DNA of 64,000 nucleotides from an uncultured Pseudomonadota bacterium (GCA_946479515.1 CAMLGF010000010.1:20274-84273), one strand, 5' to 3'. Positions 16,674 to 27,175 are shown, numbered from the stretch's first letter. The notes: generated by a model not told the origin, from the sequence alone. Made by a program: numbers and translations.

Positions 16674-17156
16674 ATGCCTGCAACTGTGAAGCGGGTCGCC
16701 AAGCGCCGCTCAAAGAAGAAGACCTCCCGGCCGACAACCAGAAGCGCGACCGCGAAGCGCACGATGGTTCCGGAGATTGTCGAATCCATGTCCGTTGCAG
16801 TGAGCGCCCCGGCCAGGCCCGCGGTCGCGCCGACCGCCAATCCGCTGGCGTCCGGCAAAGTCGTACTCGGTGCGTCGTGCACCATTCACGAAGCCGCGGC
16901 GCTGCGTTCGCACCTGCTCGCCCAGGCCGCTCATCCAGGCCCCTACGAGTTGGACGGCAGCGCCGTGCAGCAGATAGACACCGCCGGCCTGCAGCTGGTG
17001 GTCGCCTTCGCGCTCGATTGCCTGGAGAAGGGCGTGCACTACGTGTGGACCGGCCGCTCGCCGGCGCTCGAAGAGGCCATCCGCACGCTCGGCGTCGGCG
17101 CGCTGCTCGAGAGCCCGGGCGCCGCCACGAACTATTCCGCGCCGGGGGCCGCATGA
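16674..17156 (+). CDS. STAS-domain protein preceding cheA
   Basis: STAS-domain proteins act as phosphorylation-switched adaptors, as in anti-anti-sigma factors. The 160-residue product has an unusual ~33-residue N-terminal extension full of Lys and Arg (KRVAKRRSKKKTSR). The STAS domain (~60-150) contains the usual switch loop as QQIDTAGLQLVV. T103 follows D102 where SpoIIAA-type proteins carry the regulated Ser. It overlaps the cheA ATG by four bases, so it is translated with CheA. Its partner is not known; the basic tail could bind nucleic acid or membrane (inference). Confidence 0.78.
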   Translation: MPATVKRVAKRRSKKKTSRPTTRSATAKRTMVPEIVESMSVAVSAPARPAVAPTANPLASGKVVLGASCTIHEAAALRSHLLAQAAHPGPYELDGSAVQQIDTAGLQLVVAFALDCLEKGVHYVWTGRSPALEEAIRTLGVGALLESPGAATNYSAPGAA

Positions 17157-19264
17157 CCCTGGATCTGGCGCAGTTCCACGAGACCTTCTTCGAAGAGAGC
17201 TTCGAGGCGCTGGACTCCATGGAGGCCGCGCTGCTGAAGCTCTCCGCGGGCGAGGTCGACGCGGAGCTGATCAACACTATTTTTCGCGTGGCGCATTCCA
17301 TCAAGGGCGGCGCCGCCACCTTCGGCTTCAGCGACGTGGCCGGCTTCACGCACACGGCCGAGACGCTGCTCGACCAGATCCGCGCCGGCAAGCGCCCGGT
17401 GACCCCCGAACTCGTGGACCTGTTCCTGCGTTCCGGTGACCTGATGCGCGAGATGCTCGTGGCCACCAAGGACAAGCATCCTCTCGACAAGGCGCGGGTG
17501 GGAGCCGTGCATGCCGAGATCGAGGCCGCGCTGGCCGCGGCACCGGCGCCGGCTTCGGCATCGAATTCGACTGGGACACCGGAGGCATCGCCCGCGCAGC
17601 CGGCGCCGCCCGACGGCGCCGGCGACATCGCCATGTCCGGCCCCGCGAACGGGTCCGTGGGCTGGCGCATCCACTTCGTGCCGGGACCCAAACTACTGCA
17701 GCATGGCAACGATCCGCTGCGCATTCTGCGCGAGCTGCACAGCCTGGGCAGCTGCGTGGTGCGCGTGGACGCCATGAAGATTCCGCCGCTCGCCGATCTC
17801 GACGCCGAGGAATGCCGGATGTCGTGGAGCGTCGAGCTCAGCGGCGCCGTGGACGAGGCCGCGGTGCGGGCGGTGTTCGAATGGGTCGAAGGTGAATGCG
17901 ATCTCGCCATCGAGCCGCTGGCCGGGCGCAGCGCATCGATTGCCTGCACGGCGGGCGAGCCGGCCGCGCCCGCGGTGTCGTCGGGGGCGGCCGCCGCCGT
18001 CCCGGTCGCCGCGAATACTGCCGCGAAGGCGCCGGCCGGCAACGAGCACGCCGAGGCGCGCGCCGGCGAGGGCGGCTCGATTCGCGTCAGCATCGAGAAG
18101 ATAGACGAGCTGCTGAACTCCGTGGGCGAGCTCGTGATCACGCAGTCGGTGCTCAGCCAGCTGGCCGCGCCGCTCGAAGGCCGCGACGCCGATGAGCTGC
18201 GCAACGCGCTGGTCCAGCTCGAGCGTCACATGCGCTCCTTGCAGGAAAGCGTCATGCGCGTGCGCATGCTGCCCATCAGCTTCGTGTTCAACCGCTTCCC
18301 CCGCCTGGTGCGCGACCTTGGCCAGCGCCTCGGCAAGAAGATCGAACTGCGCATGACCGGTGACCAGACCGAGCTCGACAAGACCGTGCTCGAGAAGATC
18401 GGCGATCCGCTGGTGCACCTGGTGCGCAATGCCATCGACCATGGCATCGAGTCGCCCGAAGCACGCTGTGAGAAGGGCAAGAGCGCCACCGGCACCATCG
18501 AGCTCAACGCCTATCACAAGGGCGGCAGCGTGGTGGTCGAAGTCAGCGACGATGGCGGCGGCCTCAAGAAGGACAAGATTCTCGCCAAGGCGCGCGAGCG
18601 CGGCCTCGTGGCCGCGGAGGAGGAGCTGTCCGAGGACCGCATCTTCAATCTCATTTTCGCGCCGGGATTCTCCACCGCCGATGTGGTCAGCGACGTGTCT
18701 GGGCGCGGCGTGGGCATGGACGTGGTCAAGCGCAACATCAACGAGCTGGGCGGGCACGTGCAGATCTTCAGCACGCCCGAGAAGGGCAGCATGGTGCGCA
18801 TCCGGCTGCCGCTGACGCTCGCCATCCTCGACGGCCAGCTGGCGCGGGTGGGCAATGAAGTGTACGTGGTGCCCATCGTCTCGATCGTCGAGACCATGCA
18901 GGTGCGCAAGGAACTGGTGAATTCCATCGCCAACAAGGGCGAGGTATTCCGCCTGCGGGACGAATATCTGCCGATCGTCCGCCTGTACGAGTTGTTCGGC
19001 ATCCAGCCGGAGCACACCGAGCTGCTCGACGGGCTGCTGATGATCGTCGAAGCCGACGGCCAGCGTGTCGGCCTGTTCGTCGACGAGCTGATGTCGCAGC
19101 AGCAGGTGGTCATCAAGAGCCTGGAGACCAATTTCCGTCCGGTCACCGGCCTGGCGGGGGCCACCATGCTGGGTGACGGCCGCGTGGCGTTGATCCTCGA
19201 CATTCCGGGCGTGATCACCCGATTCCAGCAGGCGCGCCGCGATCCGGCGCAGAGGGCCGCATGA
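17153..19264 (+). CDS. cheA: Chemotaxis histidine kinase CheA
   Basis: CheA is the receptor-coupled kinase that phosphorylates CheY and CheB. The 703-residue product begins at the ATG overlapping the STAS gene. Domains: P1 Hpt (~1-105) with phospho-acceptor H48 in AHSIKGGAATFGF; an Ala/Pro linker; a P2-like domain (~165-270); P3 dimerisation (~308-370, RVSIEKIDELLNSVGELV); P4 ATPase (~375-550, N box HLVRNAIDHGIE, G boxes SDDGGGL and GRGVGMDVV); P5 CheW-like domain (~560-690, LARVGNEVYVVPI). All catalytic motifs are intact. Its TGA overlaps the cheW start. Confidence 0.97.
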   Translation: MTLDLAQFHETFFEESFEALDSMEAALLKLSAGEVDAELINTIFRVAHSIKGGAATFGFSDVAGFTHTAETLLDQIRAGKRPVTPELVDLFLRSGDLMREMLVATKDKHPLDKARVGAVHAEIEAALAAAPAPASASNSTGTPEASPAQPAPPDGAGDIAMSGPANGSVGWRIHFVPGPKLLQHGNDPLRILRELHSLGSCVVRVDAMKIPPLADLDAEECRMSWSVELSGAVDEAAVRAVFEWVEGECDLAIEPLAGRSASIACTAGEPAAPAVSSGAAAAVPVAANTAAKAPAGNEHAEARAGEGGSIRVSIEKIDELLNSVGELVITQSVLSQLAAPLEGRDADELRNALVQLERHMRSLQESVMRVRMLPISFVFNRFPRLVRDLGQRLGKKIELRMTGDQTELDKTVLEKIGDPLVHLVRNAIDHGIESPEARCEKGKSATGTIELNAYHKGGSVVVEVSDDGGGLKKDKILAKARERGLVAAEEELSEDRIFNLIFAPGFSTADVVSDVSGRGVGMDVVKRNINELGGHVQIFSTPEKGSMVRIRLPLTLAILDGQLARVGNEVYVVPIVSIVETMQVRKELVNSIANKGEVFRLRDEYLPIVRLYELFGIQPEHTELLDGLLMIVEADGQRVGLFVDELMSQQQVVIKSLETNFRPVTGLAGATMLGDGRVALILDIPGVITRFQQARRDPAQRAA

Positions 19265-19752
19265 GCGCGAGCTCCTCCGCTTCACCCGAGAGCACGGGGC
19301 GCGACACGCAGCAGTTCCTCACGTTCAGGCTCGCCAACGAGGAGTACGGCGTGGGCATCCTGTCGGTGCAGGAGATTCGCGGCTGGTCCGCGGTCACCGC
19401 CATTCCGCATTCGCCGCCCTGGCTGCTGGGCGTGATCAACCTGCGCGGGCAGGTGGTGCCGGTCATCGATCTGCGCGTGAAGTTCAACTACGCCACGGCC
19501 CACTACAACGAGTTCACGGTGGTGATCATCCTGAACCTGCGCGAGCGCGTGGTCGGCATCGTGGTCGACGGCGTCTCCGACGTGATCACGCTCGCCGCCG
19601 CCCAGATCAAGCCCGCGCCTTCGCTGGGCAGCCAGGCGGACACCGGCCACATCATCGGCTTCGGCACGCTCGATGAGCGCATGCGGATACTGATGGACGT
19701 GGAGAAACTCATGGCGAGCGCCGATCTCGGCGCCGTCAAGTCCTTGCAATGA
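19261..19752 (+). CDS. cheW: Chemotaxis coupling protein CheW (first copy)
   Basis: CheW links chemoreceptors to CheA. The 163-residue product is a single CheW domain with the family pattern [42 protein letters not shown] and [10 protein letters not shown] near the C-terminus. It starts in the cheA stop (atga) and is followed by the first chemoreceptor. A second, diverged cheW lies at 24261, so the cluster carries two couplers, one after cheA and one after the receptors. Confidence 0.96.
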   Translation: MSASSSASPESTGRDTQQFLTFRLANEEYGVGILSVQEIRGWSAVTAIPHSPPWLLGVINLRGQVVPVIDLRVKFNYATAHYNEFTVVIILNLRERVVGIVVDGVSDVITLAAAQIKPAPSLGSQADTGHIIGFGTLDERMRILMDVEKLMASADLGAVKSLQ

Positions 19753-19769
19753 TTCGCAGAGGAAGTCTC

Positions 19770-22370
19770 GTGAAGATCTCAGATATCAACGTTGGTACGC
19801 GCCTCGCGGCGGGATTCGGTGTGCTGCTGCTGGCCTGTGCCGCGGTGGGCTTCCTGGGCTGGCAGCGGCTGGGAGAACTCGACAGCGATCTGAGCCGCCT
19901 CGCCACCCGGGAGTGGAACAAGGCACGCGTCTCTCTCGAGATCGATGCCCGGCAGCGCGACAACTATGGCCGCAGTGGCGAACTGCTGCTCACCGACGAG
20001 GACAATCGCGAAGTCACGCTCATGGAGATCTCCAAGAACCGCGGCGAGATCACCGGCGGGTTCAACACCCTCGACGAGCTGGTGGACGATCCGCAGAGCA
20101 AGGCGCTGGTGGAAACCATGCGCGAGACGCGCGCGAACTATGTTGCGGCTCTGGGCAAGATAGCGGACGCGGTGAATGAAGATCAGCGCGCCAAGGCGAT
20201 CGAGATCTACGAAACTGAGCTGCTGGAGGCCCTCGATGCAGCGCTGCGGGCCAACGCAGCGATGGTGGAGCACCAGGACCAGGCCTTCGAAAAATCCTAC
20301 GCAGATTCGAGTGCGCATGTCGTGCGGGCGCGCGAGGTGATCGTCGCCGTGGTGCTGGCCGCCATCCTCGCGGGCATTGCATTTGCCGTGCTGCTGGCAC
20401 GAGGCATCACGCGGCCGCTGCGCGCCGCGATGAACGTGGCCGAGGCCATCGGCCGGGGCAAGCTCGACAACCAGATCGAAACCGGCGCCCGGGACGAAAC
20501 CGGCCGGCTGCTCGAATCGCTGGAACACATGCAGAGCTCGCTGCGCGCACGCGACGAGAAGGACGCGGACTATCGCGGCCAGATCGCCGCCATCAACCGC
20601 GCCCAGGCGATCGTCGAATTCGCCATGGATGGCACGGTGCGCGAAGTGAATGACAACTTCGAACAGCTCATGGGCTACTCCCGTGCGGAGGCCACCGGCA
20701 AGCATCACAGCCAGTTCGTCGAGCCCGCCCTGGCGGGCAGCGCCGACTATCGCGCGTTCTGGGACAAGCTCCAGCACGGACAGTACGAGGTGGGCACCTT
20801 CAAGCGCATCGCCAAGGGCGGGCGCGAGGTGTGGATCCAGGCGTCTTACAACCCGATTCCCGATCTCAGCGGCAGACCGTTCAAGGTGGTGAAGTACGCC
20901 ACCGACGTCACCGAGCAGATGGTCAGGAATGCCGACTTCGCCGGGCAGCTCGCCGCCATCGGCAAGTCGCAGGCGGTCGTCGAGTTCGACATGGACGGCA
21001 CGGTGCGCAAGATCAACGAGAACTTTGCGCGCACCCTGGGGTACGCGGCCGCGGAAATCGTCGGCAAGCACCACAGCCTGTTCACGGATGCCGCGATGAG
21101 CGGCAGCGCCGAGTACCGCGCCTTCTGGGCCAAACTCAATCGCGGTGAAGCCGACATCGGCACCTATCGATGCGTTGCCAAGGGTGGCCGCGAGGTGTGG
21201 CTGCAGGCGTCCTTCAATCCGATTCCCGATGCCAATGGCAAGCCGTTCAAAGTGGTCGAATACGCGAGCGACGTGACCGCCACCATGCAGGCGCAGAACC
21301 AGCTGCAGCTCGCGGTCCAGCAGACCCAGGAGACCGTGAAATCGGCCATCGGCGGCGATCTCACGCAGCGCGTTCCGCTCGACGGCAAGACCGGCGACCT
21401 CGAGGTGCTGTGCCGCGGAGTGAATTCGCTGCTCGAATCCACCGGCGATCTCGTGAAACGCGTGAAGGGCGCGGTCAGCGAAGTGCGTTCGGGAGCGGAG
21501 GAGATCTCCCGGGGCAATTCCAACCTCTCGCAACGTACGGAAGAACAGGCCTCGAGCCTCGAGGAGACGGCGTCCTCCATGGAAGAGATGACCTCCACCG
21601 TGCGTCAGACCGCGGACAACGCCGGCCAGGCCAACCAGCTGGCCATGGCCGCGCGCGTGCAGGCGGAGAAGGGCGGCGCGGTGGTCAGCTCGGCGGTCAC
21701 GGCGATGGCGGGCATCAACGAGGCCAGCAAGAAGATCGCCGACATCATCAGCGTCATCGACGAGATCGCCTTCCAGACCAACCTGCTGGCGCTGAATGCG
21801 GCCGTCGAAGCCGCGCGTGCCGGTGAACAGGGGCGCGGCTTCGCCGTGGTGGCCACCGAAGTGCGCAACCTGGCGGGACGTTCGGCGACCGCCGCCAAGG
21901 AAATCAAGGCGCTCATCGTCGACAGCGTCGCCAAGGTCGACGAGGGCAGCCGCCTGGTCGACGAATCGGGCAAGACGCTGGACGAGATCGTGAATTCCGT
22001 GAAGAAGGTGACCGACATCGTCGCCGAGATCGCCGCGGCCTCGCGTGAGCAGTCGAGCGGCATCGAGCAGGTGAACAAGGCGGTGATGCAGATGGACACC
22101 ACCACGCAGCAGAACGCCGCGCTGGTGGAACAGGCTGCCGCGGCGAGCCAGGCCATCGTCGAGCAGGCGCAGTCGCTGTCCGCCATGGTCGAGCACTACG
22201 ACGTTGGCGCGGACATCGCCGTGCGGGCGGGACAGTCCGCGGCGACGTCCGAGCGCCGCGGGAAGGACCGGCCCTGGGCGAATCCGGCCAGGACCGCGAA
22301 GCCGGTCGCCGCGCCGCCGGGCGCGATGCGCAAGGTGGCCAATGACGGCGCCGAGTGGAGCGAATTCTGA
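19770..22370 (+). CDS. Membrane chemoreceptor with two PAS domains
   Basis: A methyl-accepting chemotaxis protein that signals to CheA/CheW. The GTG at 19770 ([18 protein letters not shown] agaggaag) is preferred over the ATG at 19749, giving 866 residues. Layout: TM1 ~12-30; periplasmic four-helix-bundle sensor ~30-180; TM2 ~188-212; HAMP ~213-265; two very similar PAS domains (~275-390 and ~395-515); a second HAMP-like segment; and the signalling domain with hairpin tip [20 protein letters not shown]. No C-terminal CheR-tethering pentapeptide is evident. Repeated PAS domains suggest sensing of a cytoplasmic redox or ligand signal in addition to the periplasmic one. Confidence 0.92.
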   Translation: MKISDINVGTRLAAGFGVLLLACAAVGFLGWQRLGELDSDLSRLATREWNKARVSLEIDARQRDNYGRSGELLLTDEDNREVTLMEISKNRGEITGGFNTLDELVDDPQSKALVETMRETRANYVAALGKIADAVNEDQRAKAIEIYETELLEALDAALRANAAMVEHQDQAFEKSYADSSAHVVRAREVIVAVVLAAILAGIAFAVLLARGITRPLRAAMNVAEAIGRGKLDNQIETGARDETGRLLESLEHMQSSLRARDEKDADYRGQIAAINRAQAIVEFAMDGTVREVNDNFEQLMGYSRAEATGKHHSQFVEPALAGSADYRAFWDKLQHGQYEVGTFKRIAKGGREVWIQASYNPIPDLSGRPFKVVKYATDVTEQMVRNADFAGQLAAIGKSQAVVEFDMDGTVRKINENFARTLGYAAAEIVGKHHSLFTDAAMSGSAEYRAFWAKLNRGEADIGTYRCVAKGGREVWLQASFNPIPDANGKPFKVVEYASDVTATMQAQNQLQLAVQQTQETVKSAIGGDLTQRVPLDGKTGDLEVLCRGVNSLLESTGDLVKRVKGAVSEVRSGAEEISRGNSNLSQRTEEQASSLEETASSMEEMTSTVRQTADNAGQANQLAMAARVQAEKGGAVVSSAVTAMAGINEASKKIADIISVIDEIAFQTNLLALNAAVEAARAGEQGRGFAVVATEVRNLAGRSATAAKEIKALIVDSVAKVDEGSRLVDESGKTLDEIVNSVKKVTDIVAEIAAASREQSSGIEQVNKAVMQMDTTTQQNAALVEQAAAASQAIVEQAQSLSAMVEHYDVGADIAVRAGQSAATSERRGKDRPWANPARTAKPVAAPPGAMRKVANDGAEWSEF

Positions 22371-22378
22371 GGAATGCG

Positions 22379-22450
22379 ATGAAAACGGCGCGCCGCAGCG
22401 TCGAACTACCCAGGTCACCCCACTTGCACGTGCACACGGAAACCAAATGA
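22379..22450 (+). CDS. Possible 23-residue leader peptide coupled to the next chemoreceptor
   Basis: A 23-codon frame fills the 76-base gap between the two receptor genes. It has an ATG at 22379, a good SD (GAGGAA, 4 bases upstream) and a TGA that overlaps the ATG of the following gene (atga at 22447). The peptide is basic and His-rich ([13 protein letters not shown] at its start). Codon use is less biased than in neighbours, with AAA, AGG, TCA and CTA present. It could be a translational-coupling leader or an accidental frame; no family is recognised. Confidence 0.33.
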   Translation: MKTARRSVELPRSPHLHVHTETK

Positions 22451-24258
22451 TCCGCTTCTTCACTCGCGGCAAGGATTCAGCCGAGACCGCCACCCACCGT
22501 TCCGGCGCGGACGCAGACGCCCGCATCAGGGCCGCACTCGATCACGTCACGGCCAATGTGATGCTGGCGGATGCCGACCTCAACATCGTCTACCTGAACA
22601 AGACCGTGCAGGCCATGTTCCGCTCGGCCGAGACGGACATCCGCAAGGATCTGCCCAGTTTCAATGCGAACGCCCTGCTGGGTGCCAACATCGACGTGTT
22701 CCACAAACAGCCGGGTCACCAGCGCGCGCTATTGGCGGGGCTCACGCGAACGTTCGACTCGCGCCTGCAGCTCGGCGGCCGCACCTTCCGCATCATCGCC
22801 AACCCGGTGCATGACGAGCGGGGTGCTCGTGTCGGCACGGTGGTGGAGTGGGCCGACCTCACCGAGCAGATGCGTCGCGAAGCGGAGGAGCAGCAGCGCC
22901 GGGCGGCGGAGGCGCGCGCGGCCGCGGACAACCTGCGCATCAGGACGGCCCTGGATCACGTCACCAACAACGTGATGATGGCCGACGCACACAACAACAT
23001 CGTCTATGTGAACAAGGCGGTGATGAAGATGTTCCGGGAGGCCGCCGCGGAAATCCGCCGCGATCTGCCGGGCTTCGATGCCGAGCGCCTGCTCGGCGCG
23101 AACATCGACGTCTTCCATCGCAATCCGGCGCACCAGCATCGCGTGATCTCGGCGATGACGGACACCGTGAAGGCGCAGTTCAAGCTGGGCGGGCGCAGCT
23201 TTCGCTTCTACGCCAATCCCGTGGTCGACGGGCAGGGCCAGAGGCTCGGCACGGTGGTCGAATGGGTGGACCGCACGCAGGAAATGGCCGTCGAAGAAGA
23301 AGTGCAGAGCATCGTCGCCGCCGCGCAGGACGGCGACCTCACGCGCCGGATCGACGAACAGGGCAAACAGGAATTCTTCAAACGTCTCGCCATCGGCATC
23401 AACGGACTTCTGCAGGGCGTGGTCGCGCTCGTCGCTCAAATCAAGGGCGCGGTGGCGGAAGTACAGAATGGTGCCGAGGAGATCTCGCGCGGCAACGACA
23501 ACCTGTCGCAACGCACCGAGCAGCAGGCCGCCAGTCTGGAGGAAACGGCCTCGTCGATGGAAGAGATGACCTCCACGGTGAAGCAGACCGCCGACAATGC
23601 CGCCCAGGCCAATCAGCTGGCACTGGCCGCGCGCCAACAGGCGGAAAAGGGCGGGGCCGTGGTCGGCGCCGCCGTGAATGCCATGGCCGGAATCAACGAT
23701 GCGAGCCGCAAGATCGCCGACATCATCGGGGTGATCGACGAGATCGCGTTTCAGACCAACCTGCTGGCGCTGAATGCGGCAGTGGAAGCCGCGCGCGCCG
23801 GCGAGCAGGGTCGCGGCTTCGCCGTGGTGGCCACCGAAGTGCGCAACCTGGCGGGACGCTCGGCGACCGCCGCGAAGGAGATCAAGGCGCTCATCAACGA
23901 CAGCGTGACCAAGGTCGAGCAGGGCAGCCGCCTGGTCGACGAGTCGGGACGGATGCTCGAAGAGATCGTCGGCTCGGTCAAGAAGGTCACCGACATCGTG
24001 GCGGAGATCGCCGCGGCGTCGCGCGAGCAGTCGAGCGGCATCGAGCAGGTGAACAAGGCGGTGATGCAGATGGATTCGACCACGCAGGAGAATGCCGCGC
24101 TGGTCGAACAGGCCGCCGCGGCGAGCCAGGCCATCCGCGAGCAGGCGCAGCGGCTGAATGAGCTGGTGGCGATGTACGGCGTGGGCGACACCGATGCGCG
24201 CCGCGCCCCGGCGCGGCCGGCCGTGGGCGCGCGCCCGGCCGTACGGGCGAGGACCTGA
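22447..24258 (+). CDS. Cytoplasmic chemoreceptor with tandem PAS domains
   Basis: A soluble chemoreceptor: the 603-residue product has no membrane helix. Two closely related PAS domains (~25-140 and ~150-270) share the patterns [15 protein letters not shown] / [15 protein letters not shown] and [15 protein letters not shown]-like connector (~280-340) and a full signalling domain with the tip [20 protein letters not shown] follow. The signalling region is almost the same as in the preceding receptor, also at the DNA level, which suggests duplication or gene conversion. A cytoplasmic PAS receptor would sense internal redox, energy or ligand state (inference). A CheW gene follows after 2 bases. 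Confidence 0.92.
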   Translation: MIRFFTRGKDSAETATHRSGADADARIRAALDHVTANVMLADADLNIVYLNKTVQAMFRSAETDIRKDLPSFNANALLGANIDVFHKQPGHQRALLAGLTRTFDSRLQLGGRTFRIIANPVHDERGARVGTVVEWADLTEQMRREAEEQQRRAAEARAAADNLRIRTALDHVTNNVMMADAHNNIVYVNKAVMKMFREAAAEIRRDLPGFDAERLLGANIDVFHRNPAHQHRVISAMTDTVKAQFKLGGRSFRFYANPVVDGQGQRLGTVVEWVDRTQEMAVEEEVQSIVAAAQDGDLTRRIDEQGKQEFFKRLAIGINGLLQGVVALVAQIKGAVAEVQNGAEEISRGNDNLSQRTEQQAASLEETASSMEEMTSTVKQTADNAAQANQLALAARQQAEKGGAVVGAAVNAMAGINDASRKIADIIGVIDEIAFQTNLLALNAAVEAARAGEQGRGFAVVATEVRNLAGRSATAAKEIKALINDSVTKVEQGSRLVDESGRMLEEIVGSVKKVTDIVAEIAAASREQSSGIEQVNKAVMQMDSTTQENAALVEQAAAASQAIREQAQRLNELVAMYGVGDTDARRAPARPAVGARPAVRART

Positions 24259-24260
24259 AC

Positions 24261-24776
24261 ATGCAGTCAGCCGCAGTCGCAACCCGCATCGTCGACGAGG
24301 CCGACGCGGCGAGCTTCGCCCAGTTCCTCACCTTCGTCTGCGCCGGCGAGGAGTATGGCGTGGCCATCCTGTGCGTTCAGGAGATCAAGGGCTGGGACGG
24401 CGTGACGCGCGTGCCCTACGCGCCAAGTTACCTGCTGGGGGTGATGAACCTGCGTGGCGTGATCGTGCCGGTGATCGATCTGCGCACGCGCTTCGGCCTG
24501 CAGGCGCGCCCGCCGGACAGTTCGAGCGTGGTCATCGTGGTGCGCGTGCACACCGAGCACGGCGAGAAGACCGCCGGCATCGTGGTCGACGCGGTGTCCG
24601 AGGTGTACAGCGTGGCGCCCGATAACATCAAGCCGACGCCGGAGCTCGGCGCGACCGCCGAGCGTGCCTGCGTGCGCAACCTGGCCAGCATCGATGACAA
24701 GATGGTCATGCTGCTCGACATCGACCGACTCGTGGCCACGTGCATCGCGGCGCCGGAGGCGGCAGGAAACCGCTGA
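24261..24776 (+). CDS. cheW: Chemotaxis coupling protein CheW (second copy)
   Basis: A second CheW-type adaptor of 171 residues, with FLTFVCAGEEYGVAILCVQEIKGW, YAPSYLLGVMNLRGVIVPVID and MVMLLDIDRLV. It differs clearly from the cheW at 19261 and sits directly after the cytoplasmic receptor, which may mean a receptor-specific coupler. The TGA overlaps the cheR ATG by one base. Confidence 0.95.
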   Translation: MQSAAVATRIVDEADAASFAQFLTFVCAGEEYGVAILCVQEIKGWDGVTRVPYAPSYLLGVMNLRGVIVPVIDLRTRFGLQARPPDSSSVVIVVRVHTEHGEKTAGIVVDAVSEVYSVAPDNIKPTPELGATAERACVRNLASIDDKMVMLLDIDRLVATCIAAPEAAGNR

Positions 24777-25642
24777 TGCAGCCCCAGGGTCCCAGTCCGC
24801 TCGCGGCGATCACCGGCGACTTCCAGTTGTCGCAGGCGGAGTTCGAGCGCATCCGCGTGCTGGTGCGCGAGCACACGGGCATTGCGTTGTCGGATGCCAA
24901 GCGCCAGCTGGTGTACGGACGCCTGTCGCGCCGGCTGCGCGCGCTCAAGCTGGGCAGCTTCTCCGAGTACATCAAGCTGCTCGAAAGGGGCGAGCCTGCC
25001 GAGCTGGAGGAATTCACCAACGCCGTCACCACCAACCTGACGTCGTTTTTCCGCGAGCCGCATCACTTCGAATACCTGGGGCAGGAAGTGCTGCCCGAGG
25101 CGCTCAAGCGCAACGCCGCCCTGCGCCGGATGCGCATCTGGTGCTGCGCAGCCTCGACCGGCGAGGAACCCTATTCCATCGCCATGGTGCTGCGCGAGGC
25201 GCGCGAGAAGCTCGTGGGCTGGGATGTGAAGCTGCTGGCCACCGATCTCGATTCGAACGTGCTGGCACATGGCCGGCGCGGCCTGTACTCGCCGGATCGC
25301 TTCAGCGGCATGGCGCCGAAGCGCGTCAGCCGGTTCTTCACGGACGTCGCCGAGCGCGGCGAGCGCAAACTCGCCGCCGGCGACGAGCTGCGCAGCCTGA
25401 TCACCTTCAGGCAGCTCAATCTCATGCACGAATGGCCCATGAAGGGACCGTTCGACGCCATTTTCTGCCGCAACGTCATCATCTATTTCGACAAGGACAC
25501 GCAGCGCGTGTTGTTCGAGCGCATGGCGGCGCTGCAGCGCCCCGGCGATTACCTGTTTCTCGGCCATTCGGAGAGCCTGTACCGGGTATGCGACCGCTAC
25601 GAGCTCATCGGCCGAACCATCTACCGGCGGCTGCCGGACTGA
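24776..25642 (+). CDS. cheR: Chemoreceptor methyltransferase CheR
   Basis: CheR uses S-adenosylmethionine to methylate receptor glutamates for adaptation. The 288-residue product has the N-terminal helical domain (~1-85) and the methyltransferase domain. The latter carries the SAM-binding motif CCAASTGEEPYS, LLATDLDSNVL and the late block FDAIFCRNVIIYFD. The start at 24776 lies one base inside the cheW stop and has SD aggaaa; a longer in-frame start at 24740 would overlap cheW without added similarity. Confidence 0.96.
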   Translation: MQPQGPSPLAAITGDFQLSQAEFERIRVLVREHTGIALSDAKRQLVYGRLSRRLRALKLGSFSEYIKLLERGEPAELEEFTNAVTTNLTSFFREPHHFEYLGQEVLPEALKRNAALRRMRIWCCAASTGEEPYSIAMVLREAREKLVGWDVKLLATDLDSNVLAHGRRGLYSPDRFSGMAPKRVSRFFTDVAERGERKLAAGDELRSLITFRQLNLMHEWPMKGPFDAIFCRNVIIYFDKDTQRVLFERMAALQRPGDYLFLGHSESLYRVCDRYELIGRTIYRRLPD

Positions 25643-25654
25643 CGGAACCCGACC

Positions 25655-26785
25655 ATGGCCAGCAAGAAGATCAAGGTACTCGTGATCGACGACTCGGCGC
25701 TGGTGCGCCAGATCCTGGTGCAGATTCTCAAGAGTGCGCACGACATGGAAGTGGTCGGCACGGCCAGCGATCCGTTCGTCGCGCGTGAACGTATCAAGGA
25801 GACCAACCCGGACGTGCTGACGCTGGACGTGGAAATGCCGCGCATGGACGGCATCACCTTCCTGGCAAACCTCATGCGCCTGCGGCCCATGCCGGTGGTC
25901 ATGGTGTCCTCACTCACGGAACGCGGCGCGGAGATCACGCTCAAGGCGCTCGAGCTGGGCGCGGTGGATTTCGTCTCCAAGCCCAAGGTGGACGTGGCCG
26001 GTACGCTGGCGGATTTCAGCGAGGAGATCCTCACGAAGATCCGCACCGCCGCCGGCGCGCGCGTGCATGCACGCCCGGGCGCCGCGGCGACGGTGCCACC
26101 CCGGAATTCCGCGGACGCCATCCTGCCCGCGGCCGGTGCGGTGTCCGGCGGAGCCGGCGCGGCTGCGCGCAAGATGCTGCGGACCACGGACCGCATCATC
26201 GCGGTGGGCGCGTCGACCGGTGGCACCGAGGCGATCCGCGAATTCCTCATGGGACTGCCGGCGGACTGTCCGGCCGTGGTGATCGCGCAGCACATACCCG
26301 CGGCCTTCAGCGCGCCGTTCACGCGCCGCATGGATTCCGTGTGCCGGCTCAGCGTCTGCGAGCCGCACGACGGCCAGTACATCATGCCCGGCCACGTGTA
26401 CATCGCGCCGGGCGGCAGGCATCTGCTGGTGGAGCGCGACGGCACCCGCTATCGCTGCCGCCTCAACGACGGCCCGCCGGTCAATCGCCATTGTCCGAGC
26501 GTCGACGTGCTGTTCCGCTCGGTGGCGCAGAAGGTGGGACCGAATGCCGTGGGCGTGATCCTCACCGGCATGGGCGACGACGGCGCCCGGGGTCTGAAGG
26601 AGATGCGCGACGCGGGCGCGCCCACGATCGCACAGGACGAGGCGAGCAGCGTGGTCTGGGGCATGCCCGGCGCCGCGGTGAAGCTGGGGGCGGTGCAGGA
26701 AGTCCTGCCGCTCGGCAAGGTGGCCGAGGCCGTGATGCGCCTCGCCGAGACGGCAGGCGCGCAATCGGTCGCCGCCGCCAACTGA
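25655..26785 (+). CDS. cheB: Chemotaxis methylesterase/deamidase CheB
   Basis: CheB demethylates and deamidates receptors and is activated by CheA. The 376-residue product has a receiver domain (1-~120) with phospho-acceptor D58, an Ala/Gly-rich linker (~130-175), and the methylesterase domain with catalytic S187 ([11 protein letters not shown]), H213 (AQHIP) and D309 (GMGDDGARG). All three catalytic residues are present. It follows cheR after 12 bases. Confidence 0.97.
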   Translation: MASKKIKVLVIDDSALVRQILVQILKSAHDMEVVGTASDPFVARERIKETNPDVLTLDVEMPRMDGITFLANLMRLRPMPVVMVSSLTERGAEITLKALELGAVDFVSKPKVDVAGTLADFSEEILTKIRTAAGARVHARPGAAATVPPRNSADAILPAAGAVSGGAGAAARKMLRTTDRIIAVGASTGGTEAIREFLMGLPADCPAVVIAQHIPAAFSAPFTRRMDSVCRLSVCEPHDGQYIMPGHVYIAPGGRHLLVERDGTRYRCRLNDGPPVNRHCPSVDVLFRSVAQKVGPNAVGVILTGMGDDGARGLKEMRDAGAPTIAQDEASSVVWGMPGAAVKLGAVQEVLPLGKVAEAVMRLAETAGAQSVAAAN

Positions 26786-26801
26786 TGCAAGGGAGAGGAC
26801 G

Positions 26802-27164
26802 ATGACGAGAACGATCATGACCGTGGACGACTCCACGTCGATGCGGCAGATGGTGAAGGCCACGCTGCAGTCGGCCGGATATGGAGTAGTGGAAGCGGCC
26901 GACGGACAGGAAGCGCTCGACTACGCGCGTGAGAACTCCGTCGACCTCGTGATCTCCGACGTGAACATGCCGCGCATGGATGGCATCACGCTGGTGCACG
27001 AGCTGCGTGCGCTCTCCACCTACCGCCTCACGCCATTGCTGCTGCTGACCACCGAGTCCAGCCAGGAGAAGAAGCTGGAAGGCAAGCGAGCCGGCGCGAC
27101 CGGCTGGATCGTCAAACCTTTCAATCCGCAGCAGCTGCTGGCCACCCTGCAGAAACTGCTCTGA
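26802..27164 (+). CDS. Second CheY-like single-domain response regulator
   Basis: A 120-residue stand-alone receiver with the acidic pair D9-D10, phospho-acceptor D53, the TT pair of LLLLTTESS and Lys in WIVKPFNPQQ. It is closer to the CheY-like regulators placed beside cheB/cheD in F7-type clusters than to the cheY after fliA. It may be the motor regulator, a phosphate sink, or the output for another target; the sequence alone does not decide. The SD is GGGAGAGG. The CheZ-like gene directly downstream is a natural candidate phosphatase for it (inference). Confidence 0.88.
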   Translation: MTRTIMTVDDSTSMRQMVKATLQSAGYGVVEAADGQEALDYARENSVDLVISDVNMPRMDGITLVHELRALSTYRLTPLLLLTTESSQEKKLEGKRAGATGWIVKPFNPQQLLATLQKLL

Positions 27165-27175
27165 AGCCCGGCCTC

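Noticed and set aside
16674..19264. A single STAS-CheA fusion protein
   Set aside because: The two frames differ and overlap by four bases (atga); the cheA frame is open upstream, but only as a shadow of the STAS gene.
22425..22434. Palindrome TGCACGTGCA before the second chemoreceptor
   Set aside because: Short, inside a possible small ORF, and expected by chance at this scale.
19779..22526. A 915-codon open frame on the reverse strand opposite the first chemoreceptor
   Set aside because: It lies wholly antisense to a clear chemoreceptor gene, has His/Arg-rich composition typical of high-GC shadow frames, and shows no domain or SD.
24601..24630. CCCGATAA resembling a FliA -10 box inside the second cheW
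   Set aside because: Inside coding sequence with no TAAA or TCAAG at the right distance and no gene start nearby.
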